Numbered from the stretch's first letter, positions 36,634 to 45,579 are shown. The stretch: 64,000 nucleotides of DNA from Bacillota bacterium (GCA_023398375.1 JAEWSH010000061.1:1-64000); one strand, 5' to 3'. The notes: generated by a model from the letters alone, not told the origin. Translations and numbers: made by a program.

Positions 36634-37074
36634 TTATTTGATCGCAATATAAATGGCAATTTTGGCATTTGCGGCATCATGATTCAAATATTCTTCAAAA
36701 TCACCAGTAAAGGTCCTGTCCAGATTTTCCTGCCAGATTTGTTCCCATGCCTCGGCTACGATTGTTTCCATTTCTCCTTCCATGATGAATTTTGCATATT
36801 TTCCGGCTGGAATTACCTTTGTGGTAAGTTCCGGATTCTCTGCTGCACTCACTTCTACGCCGGCTGTTACAAGATAGGAATCTTCAGAATAATCGGAATA
36901 AAGTCCTATTGCATACGCATTCTCTTTATTCTTAATGGCAGGATATACATCTTCTTGAAATAACTTTTCCCAAAGTCCACCTATAATTTTGCTCATCTGT
37001 GGATCCTGGTTCCCTGTTCCGGCACTGACTCCAACGATTGTCTTTTCTTCTAATACTACGATCTCATAATTCAT
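36634..37074 (-). CDS. GyrI-like small-molecule binding protein
   Basis: A 146-residue stand-alone GyrI/AraC-effector-binding domain. The N-terminus MNYEIVVLEEKTIVGVSA and IPAGKYAKFIMEGEMETIVAEAWEQIW match this fold, which binds hydrophobic cations or drugs. The start follows GATGGGAGC. It lies 73 bases before ohrR, on the same strand. Some members hydrolyse or sequester drugs; the ligand here is unknown. Confidence 0.85.
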   Translation of the reverse strand: MNYEIVVLEEKTIVGVSAGTGNQDPQMSKIIGGLWEKLFQEDVYPAIKNKENAYAIGLYSDYSEDSYLVTAGVEVSAAENPELTTKVIPAGKYAKFIMEGEMETIVAEAWEQIWQENLDRTFTGDFEEYLNHDAANAKIAIYIAIK

Positions 37075-37150
37075 TTTTTTTGCTCCCATCTCTGATTTAT
37101 TTATGTTTCTATCATTATTAGTGGATTATTTATCTGACCCACTGGAAGCA

Positions 37151-37198
37151 TTGTAACAGAAGAAACCTGACATATGTATGTCAGGTTTCAGGTTACAA
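37151..37198 (-). other. strong nested stem-loop after the HTH-desulfoferrodoxin gene
   Basis: A perfect 13-bp inner stem GAAACCTGACATA with its complement, and an outer 7-bp stem TTGTAAC/GTTACAA. No T-run follows on the minus strand; it may be a weak terminator or 3' stabiliser. Confidence 0.55.
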
Positions 37199-37783
37199 TT
37201 ACATTCTCTTAGAAAATAGTCCATGCTTATTGCAATACACATAGATATCGCCATGACCTTTTATTATAAAGCGGACCTCAGCATTTTGTTCCGGGTACAA
37301 TTTACATAATTGTATATAATCACTTGTTACATACGCAATAAAGGAAATATAATGTTTCTTGCTCATATCATGTGCAACGGATACAAAGTATTCATGCTCA
37401 ATACGCTCTACAGATATCTCATGCTCGACAGTACTATCCTCCGTCTCCAATACCGGCAACTGGATTCCACAGCAGCTTAATTGTATCTCTCCAATACTGC
37501 TTATTACATTCCCGCACATTGGACATACATAATATTTGATTTTTCGCATATTACCGCTCACATTCTCATTCTTAATCACTTCACCCGTTATCAATTCCAC
37601 TATATTAATCTGTAATGCCTTAGCAAGCTGTTCTAAGATTCCAATGTCTGGATATCCCCGGCCATTTTCCCATTTAGAAACCGTCTTATCACTTACCAAT
37701 ATCATATCTGCAAGTTCTTTTTGGGTCAGGTTTTTTTGTTCCCGCAGTTTTTTTATGGTATTTCCAGTTACATAATTATCCAT
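37199..37783 (-). CDS. HTH regulator fused to a desulfoferrodoxin domain
   Basis: A 194-residue protein. Residues 1-65 are an XRE-type helix-turn-helix (LTQKELADMILVSDKTVSKWENGRGYPD). The rest matches desulfoferrodoxin: centre I Cys87, Cys90 and the pair Cys104-Cys105; centre II His121, His138 (SVAHDM), His144 (KKHYI), Cys184 and His187 (CNKHG). All nine metal ligands of a two-iron superoxide reductase appear conserved. The Lys next to the first His of the enzyme is replaced by Glu, so redox sensing rather than catalysis is plausible. GAGGAGATGCAG precedes the start. Confidence 0.88.
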   Translation of the reverse strand: MDNYVTGNTIKKLREQKNLTQKELADMILVSDKTVSKWENGRGYPDIGILEQLAKALQINIVELITGEVIKNENVSGNMRKIKYYVCPMCGNVISSIGEIQLSCCGIQLPVLETEDSTVEHEISVERIEHEYFVSVAHDMSKKHYISFIAYVTSDYIQLCKLYPEQNAEVRFIIKGHGDIYVYCNKHGLFSKRM

Positions 37784-37941
37784 TCTGCATCTCCTCTTCA
37801 AAATGCGCAGTTGCATATTGTAATGCTTCCAGTCAAATATTTCTTTTGCTGCTTGATATCAACCACTTTTTAAGTATATCAGAGCGTACTAGAATAGCAC
37901 CCTACGCTGCGTAGAGTTGCAGCTGATTTTCTTCCTTGATC

Positions 37942-38214
37942 TTATTCCCTACCAGCTCGTTTGATCTGTTCACGCTTTTCAATTTCTAATTTTTCAAAAA
38001 TATGAGACGTATAATTTTTCTTTCCGGTCATACCCAGACGGAATGCATTGTTAAAATCTCTTAACATATTTGTTCCTGCTAAAATCGGTAACACAATCAG
38101 AATCAGTAACAGCAGGCTTGGAAAATCAATAAACGCTGCAAAACTGCCTGCGCCCCCCATACACAACATCAAAATAATAACTACTATTACAACTAATATT
38201 GAAATCAGATACAT
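37942..38214 (-). CDS. small membrane protein, MotA-like N-terminal segment
   Basis: A 90-residue protein with two hydrophobic helices (about 4-20 and 28-46) separated by GGAGSFAAFIDFPSLL, which resembles the first segment of MotA/TolQ-type proteins. The C-terminal 40 residues are basic and soluble. GGAGG precedes the ATG. No MotB or flagellar gene is near. The function is unknown; resemblance to MotA may be only compositional. Confidence 0.65.
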   Translation of the reverse strand: MYLISILVVIVVIILMLCMGGAGSFAAFIDFPSLLLLILIVLPILAGTNMLRDFNNAFRLGMTGKKNYTSHIFEKLEIEKREQIKRAGRE

Positions 38215-38392
38215 TTTTTATTCCTCCATTATTATATTAAATATTTTGCTATGCAATAACCGGTCCTGCTAAACCAAATATACCTGACTTTCAAAACATT
38301 TACCATACTTCTTAGGTAGTATTTTAGGTAGTATCCCTAATTTTTAGAAATCTCTCGCTTTCTATAGTAACGTGGTATTCCTATAGCGTAAT

Positions 38393-38445
38393 AATATAGT
38401 CCCCTAGATGTATACTCTGACACTGCACATCTAAGGGACTATATT
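38393..38445. other. long stem-loop upstream of the small membrane gene
   Basis: An 18-19 bp arm (AATATAGTCCCCTAGATGT and its near complement, one mismatch) encloses a 15-base loop. It lies in the 38215-38513 gap downstream of the chemoreceptor; the plus side ends in a short T-rich stretch. It may terminate the chemoreceptor transcript. Two TAGGTAGTAT copies lie near 38312-38335. Confidence 0.5.
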
Positions 38446-38513
38446 TTAAGTCTTATCTATAGCTCTGTCTAATCTCGTTTCTTAATAAAACAATAACAAT
38501 AACTTTCGTTAGA

Positions 38514-40208
38514 CTACTCAACCTTGAATTTTCCAACTGCTGTTTTTAATAGATCAGCATTCTCCACGCTAATGCTCATTTGCTTTTGTACCTCTGAAAC
38601 CATTAGAACGATTTCTGACGTCTTCTCTGCAATATTCTGCGTTCCTGTTGCTCCTTCCACAACGGTAGTCGATACATCAGAAATTGCCCGGCTGATACCT
38701 TCTATGGTAGCTGACATTTCTTCGGCTGTAGCACTGAATTCACCTATCAGTCCATCTACAAACTGTCCGTCATTTCCATAAGTTTCTCCAGTTTCAACTA
38801 ATTTCTGATAATCTTTTGATACCGTTGTATCAAAGAAATTCATAATAGTACGTGAACTATCTGACAAATTGCCGACTGCAGATACCACCGCTGCTGTTAC
38901 GCGCTGTATTTCATTCACGGTCGTTTTCGAACCCTCGGCCAGATTTCTGATTTCATCTGCCACGACAGCAAAACCTTTTCCTGCTTCTCCGGCTCTGGCC
39001 GCCTCAATTGCTGCATTGAGGGCCAATAAATTTGTCTGCTCCGATATCCCCAATATAGTATCTGACAGTACGTATATCTGAGAAATTGCATTTGACTTTT
39101 CCAATGCTTCCTCAAGTTCTTTTTTGCTCTTATCATAAATCATCAAAGAACTGGATTGTGACTCAAGGGCATTCTTTTTTAAATCGCCAGCCCTTCTGCT
39201 GATTTCACCTGCTGAGACAGAACCCTGCTGTGCTCTCTCAGCCATTGCAACGATCGCTGATTCAATCGATTCTGTGGATGCATTGACCTCTTCAGTTGCC
39301 GCAGATGTCTCTTCCATGCCTGCTGAAAGCTCTTCAATGGTTGCCGCCGTATCTTCCACATTTCTGCTAAGATTATTCATATATTCACTTACTTTAGCGG
39401 CAGCTTCCTCGACACCGTTCGTGCGCTGGTTTACTTCTATTATTATGGTCCTGATATTCTCTATAAATTGATTTACGGCTGAAGCGAGATCTCCAATCTC
39501 ATCTTTTGACTTAATCTGTATACTCTGCGTTAAATCACCACCCTTTTGGGCAAGTTCCTGTAAGCGTTTTCTTAACAGACCGATTGGCCTGATGATGCTT
39601 ATAACAATGATAATAGCGATCGCCGCTCCTAATAAAATTGCTGCAATTATAATAATAGCAATAATACTTCTGGTATTTTTATAAACTGCATCCCCTTCTT
39701 TACTGGCCATTTCAGCTTCTGTTTTATTCGCATCCACTAAATTTGCTGCCTTCTCCGCTAAGGCATCATATTTTTCTTTGCTTGTCCCTTTTATGATTTT
39801 CAGTGCTTCTTCAGATTTGAGTTCCCTGCTCACTTTAATTAATTTTGTATGTTCTGCATAGTATTCTGCCCAGTCGCTGCTCATACTCTGAATCATATCA
39901 TTATTGAATCTTGATTGATATTCCTGCATATGAAGTTCTATACTTTGCTGCATGGCATCCATTCTTTCTTCAAGTACATCCATGTCCTTTTCATCCGTAA
40001 GAATGATATGCTGGAATTCAAAAGATCTGAATCTTGCTATTTCAAAATTTAGAGTATGGGCAAGATCTACCTGCGGCATTGTCTCTTCTACAATAACAGT
40101 TGATTTATCGTTGACCCTTTCCAGCGAATGTATCGAAAACATTCCTACTCCCGTTAAAATAAGTAAAATAACTGAAAATCCCATAATTAATTTTTGTTTG
40201 ATCGTCAT
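38514..40208 (-). CDS. methyl-accepting chemotaxis protein
   Basis: A 564-residue chemoreceptor starting at MTIKQKL; AGGAGACTTAAAGAG precedes it, and a longer start would overlap the upstream stop. A four-helix-bundle sensor (4HB_MCP) lies between two helices (about 8-30 and 185-210), then HAMP, then the long signalling coiled coil with hairpin tip [16 protein letters not shown]. It belongs with the HD-GYP gene 20 bases upstream. The ligand is unknown. Confidence 0.92.
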   Translation of the reverse strand: MTIKQKLIMGFSVILLILTGVGMFSIHSLERVNDKSTVIVEETMPQVDLAHTLNFEIARFRSFEFQHIILTDEKDMDVLEERMDAMQQSIELHMQEYQSRFNNDMIQSMSSDWAEYYAEHTKLIKVSRELKSEEALKIIKGTSKEKYDALAEKAANLVDANKTEAEMASKEGDAVYKNTRSIIAIIIIAAILLGAAIAIIIVISIIRPIGLLRKRLQELAQKGGDLTQSIQIKSKDEIGDLASAVNQFIENIRTIIIEVNQRTNGVEEAAAKVSEYMNNLSRNVEDTAATIEELSAGMEETSAATEEVNASTESIESAIVAMAERAQQGSVSAGEISRRAGDLKKNALESQSSSLMIYDKSKKELEEALEKSNAISQIYVLSDTILGISEQTNLLALNAAIEAARAGEAGKGFAVVADEIRNLAEGSKTTVNEIQRVTAAVVSAVGNLSDSSRTIMNFFDTTVSKDYQKLVETGETYGNDGQFVDGLIGEFSATAEEMSATIEGISRAISDVSTTVVEGATGTQNIAEKTSEIVLMVSEVQKQMSISVENADLLKTAVGKFKVE

Positions 40209-40227
40209 CTCTTTAAGTCTCCTTTTC

Positions 40228-41853
40228 TCAAAGCCCTTCACATTTTAAGTATTCTTCTATTCTATTGATGTCCCATGTGTTATCCTGTGCTGCTGCGATA
40301 CAGTGCTTCACAACATCTGCATCATATAGAATCCCACTGTTCTCTGTCAGATGTCTTACTGCATATTCGACACCCATTGAGGGTCGATAAGGTCTGTGAG
40401 AAGTGATTGCCTCATAGACATCTGCAACCGCAAGTATCTTTGCTTCCTCAATAATGTCTTTCTCTTTTAAACCCCTTGGATACCCGCTTCCGTCCAGCCT
40501 TTCATGGTGCTGATATGCTATTTCTGAAACTGGCAACGTAAAATGAATGCTTTCTAAAATATCATAGGTTATCTGAACATGTGTCTTCATGAATTCATAT
40601 TCAATCTCATTCAACTTATCCGGTTTCGTTAAGATTTCAAAAGGAATCCCAATCTTACCTATGTCATGTAACAGTCCAGCTATGAAGATCGCTTCTGTCT
40701 TCTTTTTATCAATACCCATATAGATTGCGATTCTCGCTGCTAAAACAGCAACTTCCCTTTGATGATCGGCCGTATATAAATCACGTTTTTCAATTAAGCT
40801 TCCTAATGCAACTACTAATTTCCATATCTGTGCTTTTTGATTTCTTAATTGTTCATATGTGGAAGTCGTATCTGTTACACAGATCATAATTTCATATTCA
40901 TTCAGCATTTTGCTTTGTATGTAGAAATGCCTGTTTGTATTCTTTTCATAATAAGAATCTATGATTTCACATTTCCCGCAATTTTTTGACAAAATATGCT
41001 GTATCATATCACTTTTCATGAGATTGTTATTTGGAATACCGCCTTCTTGGCTTAGTCTGTTAACGATTATCTGCATCGCTGGATTAATGTCAACAATTGA
41101 ATATTCATTTTGTTTTTCTCCTTTCAAGAAAGTTTCTTTTCTTAAAAGCAGAATTCCCTGGTCCATGGTAGTGAATAGAAAGCGGTATCTCATTTCTCTG
41201 CAGGATAGATCACTACTTTTTATATGTAGATCATTATTTAAAATACTAAGTCTGGTATTTAATTCAGAGATATCCTGTTGTGCGGCTTCCAGCTCTTTAT
41301 AGCTTTGCAGGACTTCTTCATCCAGCTCTTTTACCTGAAGCTTTCTATCAATCATATCATGAATTAAAATCACAAAATTATCTGCGAACGACATGATTTC
41401 ATCCAGTTGATTCTTTGTTACCACTGGAATACGCTTGATGGATTCTCTGAATTCTATACCTTCGAATCCATATTTCTGGGTTTGTTTTAAAAATTCTTCT
41501 ACCACAGGTTCTTTGGTCAGAAACTGGCTGAAAATCATATGTGCAACCGTCTCATCCTTGATCTTAATTGGTATCTTATACATTTCCAGTCCATATGGGC
41601 ATGTAAACACAGTATTTTCTTTATTATTTTCAGATGCACATACCGCAATACATTTTTTGCCTGACCTATCCCCTTTTCTCATATAATTTTTACAAAAGAC
41701 TGACCAATCCGATGCCACCAGAACATTTCCTTTGATATCACACAATGTGATTGGAATGTGCAATGTCATGTACATTTGGTTAATGTATTTATTCAGTAAA
41801 TTCATGTCCAGTATTTCTTGCAACTTCTGACTTGTAATCCCGCTCTTTTTCAT
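40228..41853 (-). CDS. PocR-PAS-like HD-GYP cyclic-di-GMP phosphodiesterase
   Basis: A 541-residue protein. Residues 1-165 are a PocR ligand-binding domain ([19 protein letters not shown], with CIAVC and CPYG Cys pairs). A coiled coil and a PAS-like middle follow, then an HD-GYP domain with [20 protein letters not shown] and the [13 protein letters not shown] end. HD-GYP enzymes hydrolyse cyclic-di-GMP. The start MKKSGITSQ follows GAGGAGCAGCAA. It lies upstream of the chemoreceptor and 71 bases after a small HTH gene, so these three may share a transcript. Confidence 0.88.
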   Translation of the reverse strand: MKKSGITSQKLQEILDMNLLNKYINQMYMTLHIPITLCDIKGNVLVASDWSVFCKNYMRKGDRSGKKCIAVCASENNKENTVFTCPYGLEMYKIPIKIKDETVAHMIFSQFLTKEPVVEEFLKQTQKYGFEGIEFRESIKRIPVVTKNQLDEIMSFADNFVILIHDMIDRKLQVKELDEEVLQSYKELEAAQQDISELNTRLSILNNDLHIKSSDLSCREMRYRFLFTTMDQGILLLRKETFLKGEKQNEYSIVDINPAMQIIVNRLSQEGGIPNNNLMKSDMIQHILSKNCGKCEIIDSYYEKNTNRHFYIQSKMLNEYEIMICVTDTTSTYEQLRNQKAQIWKLVVALGSLIEKRDLYTADHQREVAVLAARIAIYMGIDKKKTEAIFIAGLLHDIGKIGIPFEILTKPDKLNEIEYEFMKTHVQITYDILESIHFTLPVSEIAYQHHERLDGSGYPRGLKEKDIIEEAKILAVADVYEAITSHRPYRPSMGVEYAVRHLTENSGILYDADVVKHCIAAAQDNTWDINRIEEYLKCEGL

Positions 41854-41924
41854 TTGCTGCTCCTCATCCAAAATCATTTTATCTATATTGTAAAATCATT
41901 GCTACATGAAAAAATTTCCATTTT

Positions 41925-42113
41925 CTATTGTTCAAAAAATTTAGTCCATTCAAAACCTAACAAATTTGCAATCGCTTTTGCCTTTTCCGGCCTTGGATTA
42001 GCACTGTCATTTTCAATCATTCCAATAAATTGCCTCGAAACACCAATTTCCTTTGCGATTTTATCCTGCGTCATACCATATTTTTCACGTGCTTCTTTTA
42101 ACCACACTCTCAA
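41925..42113 (-). CDS. small XRE family regulator
   Basis: A 62-residue HTH protein (MTQDKIAKEIGVSRQFIGMIENDSANPRPEKA). It has no extra domain, as in the YozG or Cro-like regulators. It is divergent from the 148-residue HTH gene across 181 bases holding four matched operators. It is the first minus-strand gene before PocR-HD-GYP with no clear terminator between, so it may control that operon. Confidence 0.85.
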   Translation of the reverse strand: MRVWLKEAREKYGMTQDKIAKEIGVSRQFIGMIENDSANPRPEKAKAIANLLGFEWTKFFEQ

Positions 42114-42162
42114 AAATGAACACCTCTTTCAAAATACCAATTGTCGTTTTTGCTCACATTTT

Positions 42163-42266
42163 GCAATTTCTTTTTGCTCTAATGTCATAATAGCAAATTC
42201 ATTTTGCCATTTCAATAGAAAAAGCAATTTCTTTTTGCTATCGTAGTAAAGGCAAATCTAACTTGC
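42163..42266. promoter_or_regulatory. four phased operators GCAA-N7-TTGC
   Basis: Imperfect dyads lie at 42163-42177, 42193-42207, 42224-42238 and 42252-42266, centred 30, 31 and 28 bases apart, so all are on one face of the helix. The first and third share the identical 15-mer. The second lies in the spacer of the minus promoter and the fourth in that of the plus promoter. Confidence 0.75.
42187..42215 (-). promoter_or_regulatory. promoter of the small HTH gene
   Basis: On the minus strand TTGAAA (42210-42215) and TATTAT (42187-42192) have exactly 17-base spacing. Operator 2 fills the spacer. Confidence 0.7.
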
Positions 42267-42272
42267 TATAAT
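42244..42272 (+). promoter_or_regulatory. promoter of the plus-strand HTH gene
   Basis: A TATAAT (42267-42272) is 17 bases from a weak -35 (TAGTAA, 42244-42249). Operator 4 abuts the -10 directly, mirroring the minus promoter. Confidence 0.55.
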
Positions 42273-42294
42273 AGTTACAAAAGGAGTGTTTTTT

Positions 42295-42732
42295 ATGTTA
42301 GGTGAAAGACTAAAAGAGATAAGGGAGTTAAGAAATTTGACTCAAAATGATGTTGCTAACTATCTGAAAGTAAAAAGACAAACCTACAGCGCTTATGAAC
42401 GGAACAAAAGTCTGCCTGATGCTAACACACTGTGTCTACTCGCTACTTATTTCGCTGTTTCCGCAGATTATTTGCTCGATCTTGATATGATTCAATATAA
42501 CGTTTGTGAGCAACCTATCGATTATTATGTTTCGTTGAGTAATAGCGATAAACGTGAAATACATCAGCAGGCCGAACACATAAAGACTACACTAATGGGT
42601 ATTATCGGACTTGCATATGAAGGACAGATCGAAAATGAACAGACTTTGAAAAAAATAATACAGGCGCTTGATGAAGGCTTACAGCTGGCAAAGCAAGAAG
42701 CAGAAGAAAAATACAAACAGGGCAGTATCTAA
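42295..42732 (+). CDS. XRE family regulator with C-terminal extension
   Basis: A 145-residue protein. The N-terminal HTH (MLGERLKEIRELRNLTQNDVANYLKVKRQTYSAYERNKSLP) is followed by a helical, acidic C-terminal region (about 80-145) of unknown role. AAAAGGAG lies 8 bases before the ATG. It is divergent from the small HTH gene and probably binds, or competes for, the shared operators. It ends inside a stem shared with the lrgB end. Confidence 0.88.
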   Translation: MLGERLKEIRELRNLTQNDVANYLKVKRQTYSAYERNKSLPDANTLCLLATYFAVSADYLLDLDMIQYNVCEQPIDYYVSLSNSDKREIHQQAEHIKTTLMGIIGLAYEGQIENEQTLKKIIQALDEGLQLAKQEAEEKYKQGSI

Positions 42733-42751
42733 AAACTGATTCTGCCCTGTT
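42716..42751. terminator. stem between the convergent HTH and lrgB genes
   Basis: A perfect 10-bp stem AACAGGGCAG/CTGCCCTGTT includes the HTH stop region. T-rich stretches lie on both sides but not immediately adjacent, so efficiency is uncertain. Confidence 0.55.
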
Positions 42752-42786
42752 AAACTTGTCGATCATCTTTATCGTTTTTTCTATTT

Positions 42787-43479
42787 TTATATAAAATTAG
42801 CAAATATGGATGCTCCCACAACTGTTAACAGTCCTGCTGCTACAATGGACAAACTGCTCATAGCTCCTTCGATCTCTCCCATCTCCATCGCCCTTGCTGT
42901 TCCTATGGCATGGGATGCCGAACCGATTGCGATACCTTTTGCGATCGGTTCTTTTATATGAAACACTTTAAATACAGTCTCTGCGATTACATTTCCAAAT
43001 ACACCTGTAATGATGATCACTGTTACCGTTATTGTAACAATGCCGCCAAGTTCTTCTGAGACGCCCATTCCAATTGCTGTCGTAATAGATTTCGGCAATA
43101 AAGTGACATATTCCTGGTGTCTTAAACGAAAGAGCAATGAAAGAATAAATATACAGAAAAAGTTTGTGAGCACACCTGATAATAACCCTGCCATAATCGC
43201 TTTTATATTATTCTTTAACAGCTCCAACTGTTCATACAGCGGAATGGCCAGACATACAGTTGCTGGCGTTAAAAGATAACTTAAATATTTTGCTCCTATA
43301 TTATAAGTTTCATAATCAACATGAAAGATCAGAAGCGTTGCAATCACTGCAACAATTGAAATTAATAAGGGATTGCATATAGCAAGCTTAGTTTTATTCT
43401 TTAAGAAAACTCCAAGCTGATATGACAGTATGCTTACCATCACTCCAAAAAACGTAGAATCACATAAGATATCTTTCAT
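42787..43479 (-). CDS. lrgB: LrgB/CidB-type membrane protein
   Basis: A 230-residue integral membrane protein with about seven helices. LLPKSITTAIGMGVSEELGG and GIAIGSASHAIGTARAMEMGE are characteristic of LrgB. It was proposed as an antiholin-like partner; pyruvate or small-organic-acid transport is the alternative role for LrgAB-type pairs. The start MKDILCD overlaps the end of lrgA by four bases. Confidence 0.93.
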   Translation of the reverse strand: MKDILCDSTFFGVMVSILSYQLGVFLKNKTKLAICNPLLISIVAVIATLLIFHVDYETYNIGAKYLSYLLTPATVCLAIPLYEQLELLKNNIKAIMAGLLSGVLTNFFCIFILSLLFRLRHQEYVTLLPKSITTAIGMGVSEELGGIVTITVTVIIITGVFGNVIAETVFKVFHIKEPIAKGIAIGSASHAIGTARAMEMGEIEGAMSSLSIVAAGLLTVVGASIFANFI

Positions 43480-43835
43480 CTGTTTTCCCTCTTTTCCCAT
43501 CCTATTACTATCTGTGTGACTCTTCCTGTAACTGCCATTACTACAATTGTAGAAATGATCGTGATAACCATGACAGGGATGAGAATTGATTTTAGCGTTC
43601 CCCATGAATCCAACAAACCAACCGCAGCTGGTATGAACATCATTGGCATTATCTCAATCATAAATTTTCCTGTTTTCCTGACTGATTCCAATTGTATTCT
43701 TTTTGTCTTTAATGCAATCAGCATTAATACAAGACCATAGACACTTGCCGGTATTGGCAGCGGAATCAGATATCTTAATACTTCTCCAAGAAAAGTAACT
43801 GTCAGTATGATTCCAAATTCTTCCATGTATTTCAT
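43476..43835 (-). CDS. lrgA: LrgA/CidA holin-like protein
   Basis: A 119-residue protein with four hydrophobic helices and the motif LIPLPIPASVYGLVLMLIAL of CidA/LrgA proteins. AGGAGGAAACAT precedes the chosen ATG; an earlier in-frame start would lie in the ribosome binding site. It overlaps lrgB by four bases, so the two are coupled. No LytSR genes are near. Confidence 0.92.
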   Translation of the reverse strand: MKYMEEFGIILTVTFLGEVLRYLIPLPIPASVYGLVLMLIALKTKRIQLESVRKTGKFMIEIMPMMFIPAAVGLLDSWGTLKSILIPVMVITIISTIVVMAVTGRVTQIVIGWEKRENR

Positions 43836-43960
43836 ATGTTTCCTCCTAGGTGACAATCTGCTTTAGGGGTAAATTACCTTTTGGCCCCAATATAATAACA
43901 TACGAATATCATAATATCACTACTAACATAAATTTAACAGTCGCTTTATTCAATTATTAA

Positions 43961-43995
43961 AAATCCCACAAGCTTGCACTTGTGGGTTGCAATTT
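43961..43995. terminator. intrinsic terminator between lrgA and the DUF1648 gene
   Basis: CCCACAAG/CTTGTGGG with a 6-base loop has T-runs on both strands. It serves the minus-strand DUF1648 operon and would stop read-through into lrgAB. Confidence 0.8.
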
Positions 43996-44015
43996 TTTTT
44001 ATTATAGTTGAAAGC

Positions 44016-44480
44016 TCATTTTATTTTCATTAATTTTAAAATAAAATAAGTGATCGAACCAAACATCAGAACCAAAAATAATGGAAGGAACCACATGGGT
44101 AATCCTTTTCCCAACGATGACTTCATTGAAATAAAACTAAACACAGCTACCGTGATCAGTTTTACTGTTCCTATTAAATTCTTTAAGATACGGTACACTT
44201 GCTCTTTGTTCTTGTCTGTGATCTGGACCCCGGTATTCCAAATCTGTGGAAATTTTTCTGTCACAGTCATCCCCAAATATAAAATCCATGAAACAATAGG
44301 AAGTATCAGCAGCTCTCCACGACTTCCCCACCTGTCAATTTCTCCTGCAGCATTATAATGTCCGGGAATTTTTTCCGGTATACTGTTCCAACTGAACACC
44401 AAATATAATATAATCCCAAGTAACAACGCAACGCATATAATATTTACTATCATATCATATGAACTTCTATTGATTTTCAT
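44016..44480 (-). CDS. DUF1648-containing membrane protein
   Basis: A 154-residue protein with about four hydrophobic helices. The segment IPGHYNAAGEIDRWGSRGELLILP is the DUF1648 signature. The function is unknown; relatives such as SdpI-like proteins are linked to toxin immunity or stress. GAGGGACAG precedes the ATG. It is last in the PadR operon. Confidence 0.82.
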   Translation of the reverse strand: MKINRSSYDMIVNIICVALLLGIILYLVFSWNSIPEKIPGHYNAAGEIDRWGSRGELLILPIVSWILYLGMTVTEKFPQIWNTGVQITDKNKEQVYRILKNLIGTVKLITVAVFSFISMKSSLGKGLPMWFLPLFLVLMFGSITYFILKLMKIK

Positions 44481-44495
44481 ATTCTGTCCCTCACT

Positions 44496-45146
44496 CTATT
44501 TCATATAAAGTCCTGCCAATTTCATGTCTTCATTAAAAGAAATTGTATATAAAACACTTTGTTTCTCATATAGCGCCGTTATTTGTACTACTGCAAAATG
44601 TCTTCCCATTTGCTTTACCTCTACAGTGTATACACTTGTAAAAGATTGGAATTCTCCAAATTCTCCTCCGAGTCTTTCTTTCGCATCAGTAATTGACGTT
44701 TCCTTCATTAATTTTGCCATTTTTGCATCAGCATATTGATTTTTAACAGTATCATACTCTTTTTTATCGATTAGTCCAATAATCATTTCTGCCTGCGAAA
44801 TTACTTTATCTTTGTTAAATATACTATTATTATCTATCTCATATGTCTTTGGTATGAAACTGTAAATGCCTGCAGCCAATAATCCTATCATTATTACAAT
44901 TGTGAATAAAAGCTTAATTTTCTTTATTCTCTTAAATGTCTTCCATTCTGTCTCAGGTAAATTCTCGTTAAATTCAGCTGCCTGGGCATAAGGACTACCC
45001 ATTCTCTCCTCTATATCCTGCCATTCTTCGCCTATTTCCAAAGCGATCTGTATATCTGCCTCTAGTTCACGTTTTATTTCTTTTTTCTTCTTATTAGAAC
45101 ACTTTAATTTTCTGATGATTGTTTTTATATATCTTTGTTTATTCAC
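44496..45146 (-). CDS. HAAS-domain membrane protein
   Basis: A 216-residue protein. Residues 1-65 resemble the HAAS helical domain found next to PadR regulators (IIRKLKCSNKKKKEIKRELEADI and EEWQDIEERMGSP). One membrane helix lies at about 83-103, and the exterior C-terminal domain resembles DUF3887. The start is a GTG overlapping the padR stop as GTGA, with GGAGG just upstream; longer starts lie inside padR. Such proteins probably transmit or tune PadR control. Confidence 0.8.
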   Translation of the reverse strand: MNKQRYIKTIIRKLKCSNKKKKEIKRELEADIQIALEIGEEWQDIEERMGSPYAQAAEFNENLPETEWKTFKRIKKIKLLFTIVIMIGLLAAGIYSFIPKTYEIDNNSIFNKDKVISQAEMIIGLIDKKEYDTVKNQYADAKMAKLMKETSITDAKERLGGEFGEFQSFTSVYTVEVKQMGRHFAVVQITALYEKQSVLYTISFNEDMKLAGLYMK

Positions 45147-45484
45147 TCTTGTTCCTCCAAAATTGATGTTACATTGCTGGCGAATCCCAACCATAAAGTA
45201 AGCATTTCTGCTAATACCTGTTTCCCTGTCTCTGTAATCGCATAATACTTTCTGGATACTTCTTTACCATTTGGTTTACTCCATCTGCTGATAACCAATC
45301 CATCATCCTCCATTCTATAGAGAATGGGATATAAGGTACCTTCTTTTAATATAAACATATGATTGCTTTTATCCTTCAGTTCATAAATAAGCTGATATCC
45401 ATATTTTTCCTCTTTTTCTAATAATTTTAGTACCAGCATTTCAAAGACACCTTTTTTCATTTGTTGTTCATATTTTTGATTCAA
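45143..45484 (-). CDS. PadR family transcriptional regulator
   Basis: A 113-residue winged-HTH repressor (GVFEMLVLKLLEKEEKYGYQLIYELKD and EGTLYPILYRMEDDGLV). The start is a TTG at 45484 following GAGGTG. It is first of a three-gene operon with the HAAS and DUF1648 genes. An inverted repeat covers its promoter, so autoregulation is likely. Inducers of PadR in this setting are often antimicrobial or phenolic compounds, but this is unproven. Confidence 0.93.
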   Translation of the reverse strand: MNQKYEQQMKKGVFEMLVLKLLEKEEKYGYQLIYELKDKSNHMFILKEGTLYPILYRMEDDGLVISRWSKPNGKEVSRKYYAITETGKQVLAEMLTLWLGFASNVTSILEEQE

Positions 45485-45500
45485 CCCATCACCTCATACT

Positions 45501-45545
45501 TAGTATTGCTAAATACATACTAATACTATTATTTATGCACGTCAA
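45501..45545 (-). promoter_or_regulatory. PadR operon promoter with inverted repeat
   Basis: On the minus strand TTGACG (45540-45545) and TAGTAT (45517-45522) have 17-base spacing. TAGTATT-N14-AATACTA (45501-45528) spans the -10 and start region and is a candidate PadR operator. Confidence 0.65.
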
Positions 45546-45579
45546 TAAAATTTTGTAAAAACTGGATGAAAAAACTAAA

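Noticed and set aside
37942..38214. Complete flagellar MotA
   Set aside because: Only about 90 residues are present, no MotB follows, and the C-terminus lacks the MotA cytoplasmic domain; kept only as a small membrane protein.
42114..42294. Prophage immunity region
   Set aside because: The divergent HTH layout looks like one, but no integrase, replication, structural or lysis gene is in the vicinity; lrgAB are chromosomal holin-like genes rather than phage lysis genes.
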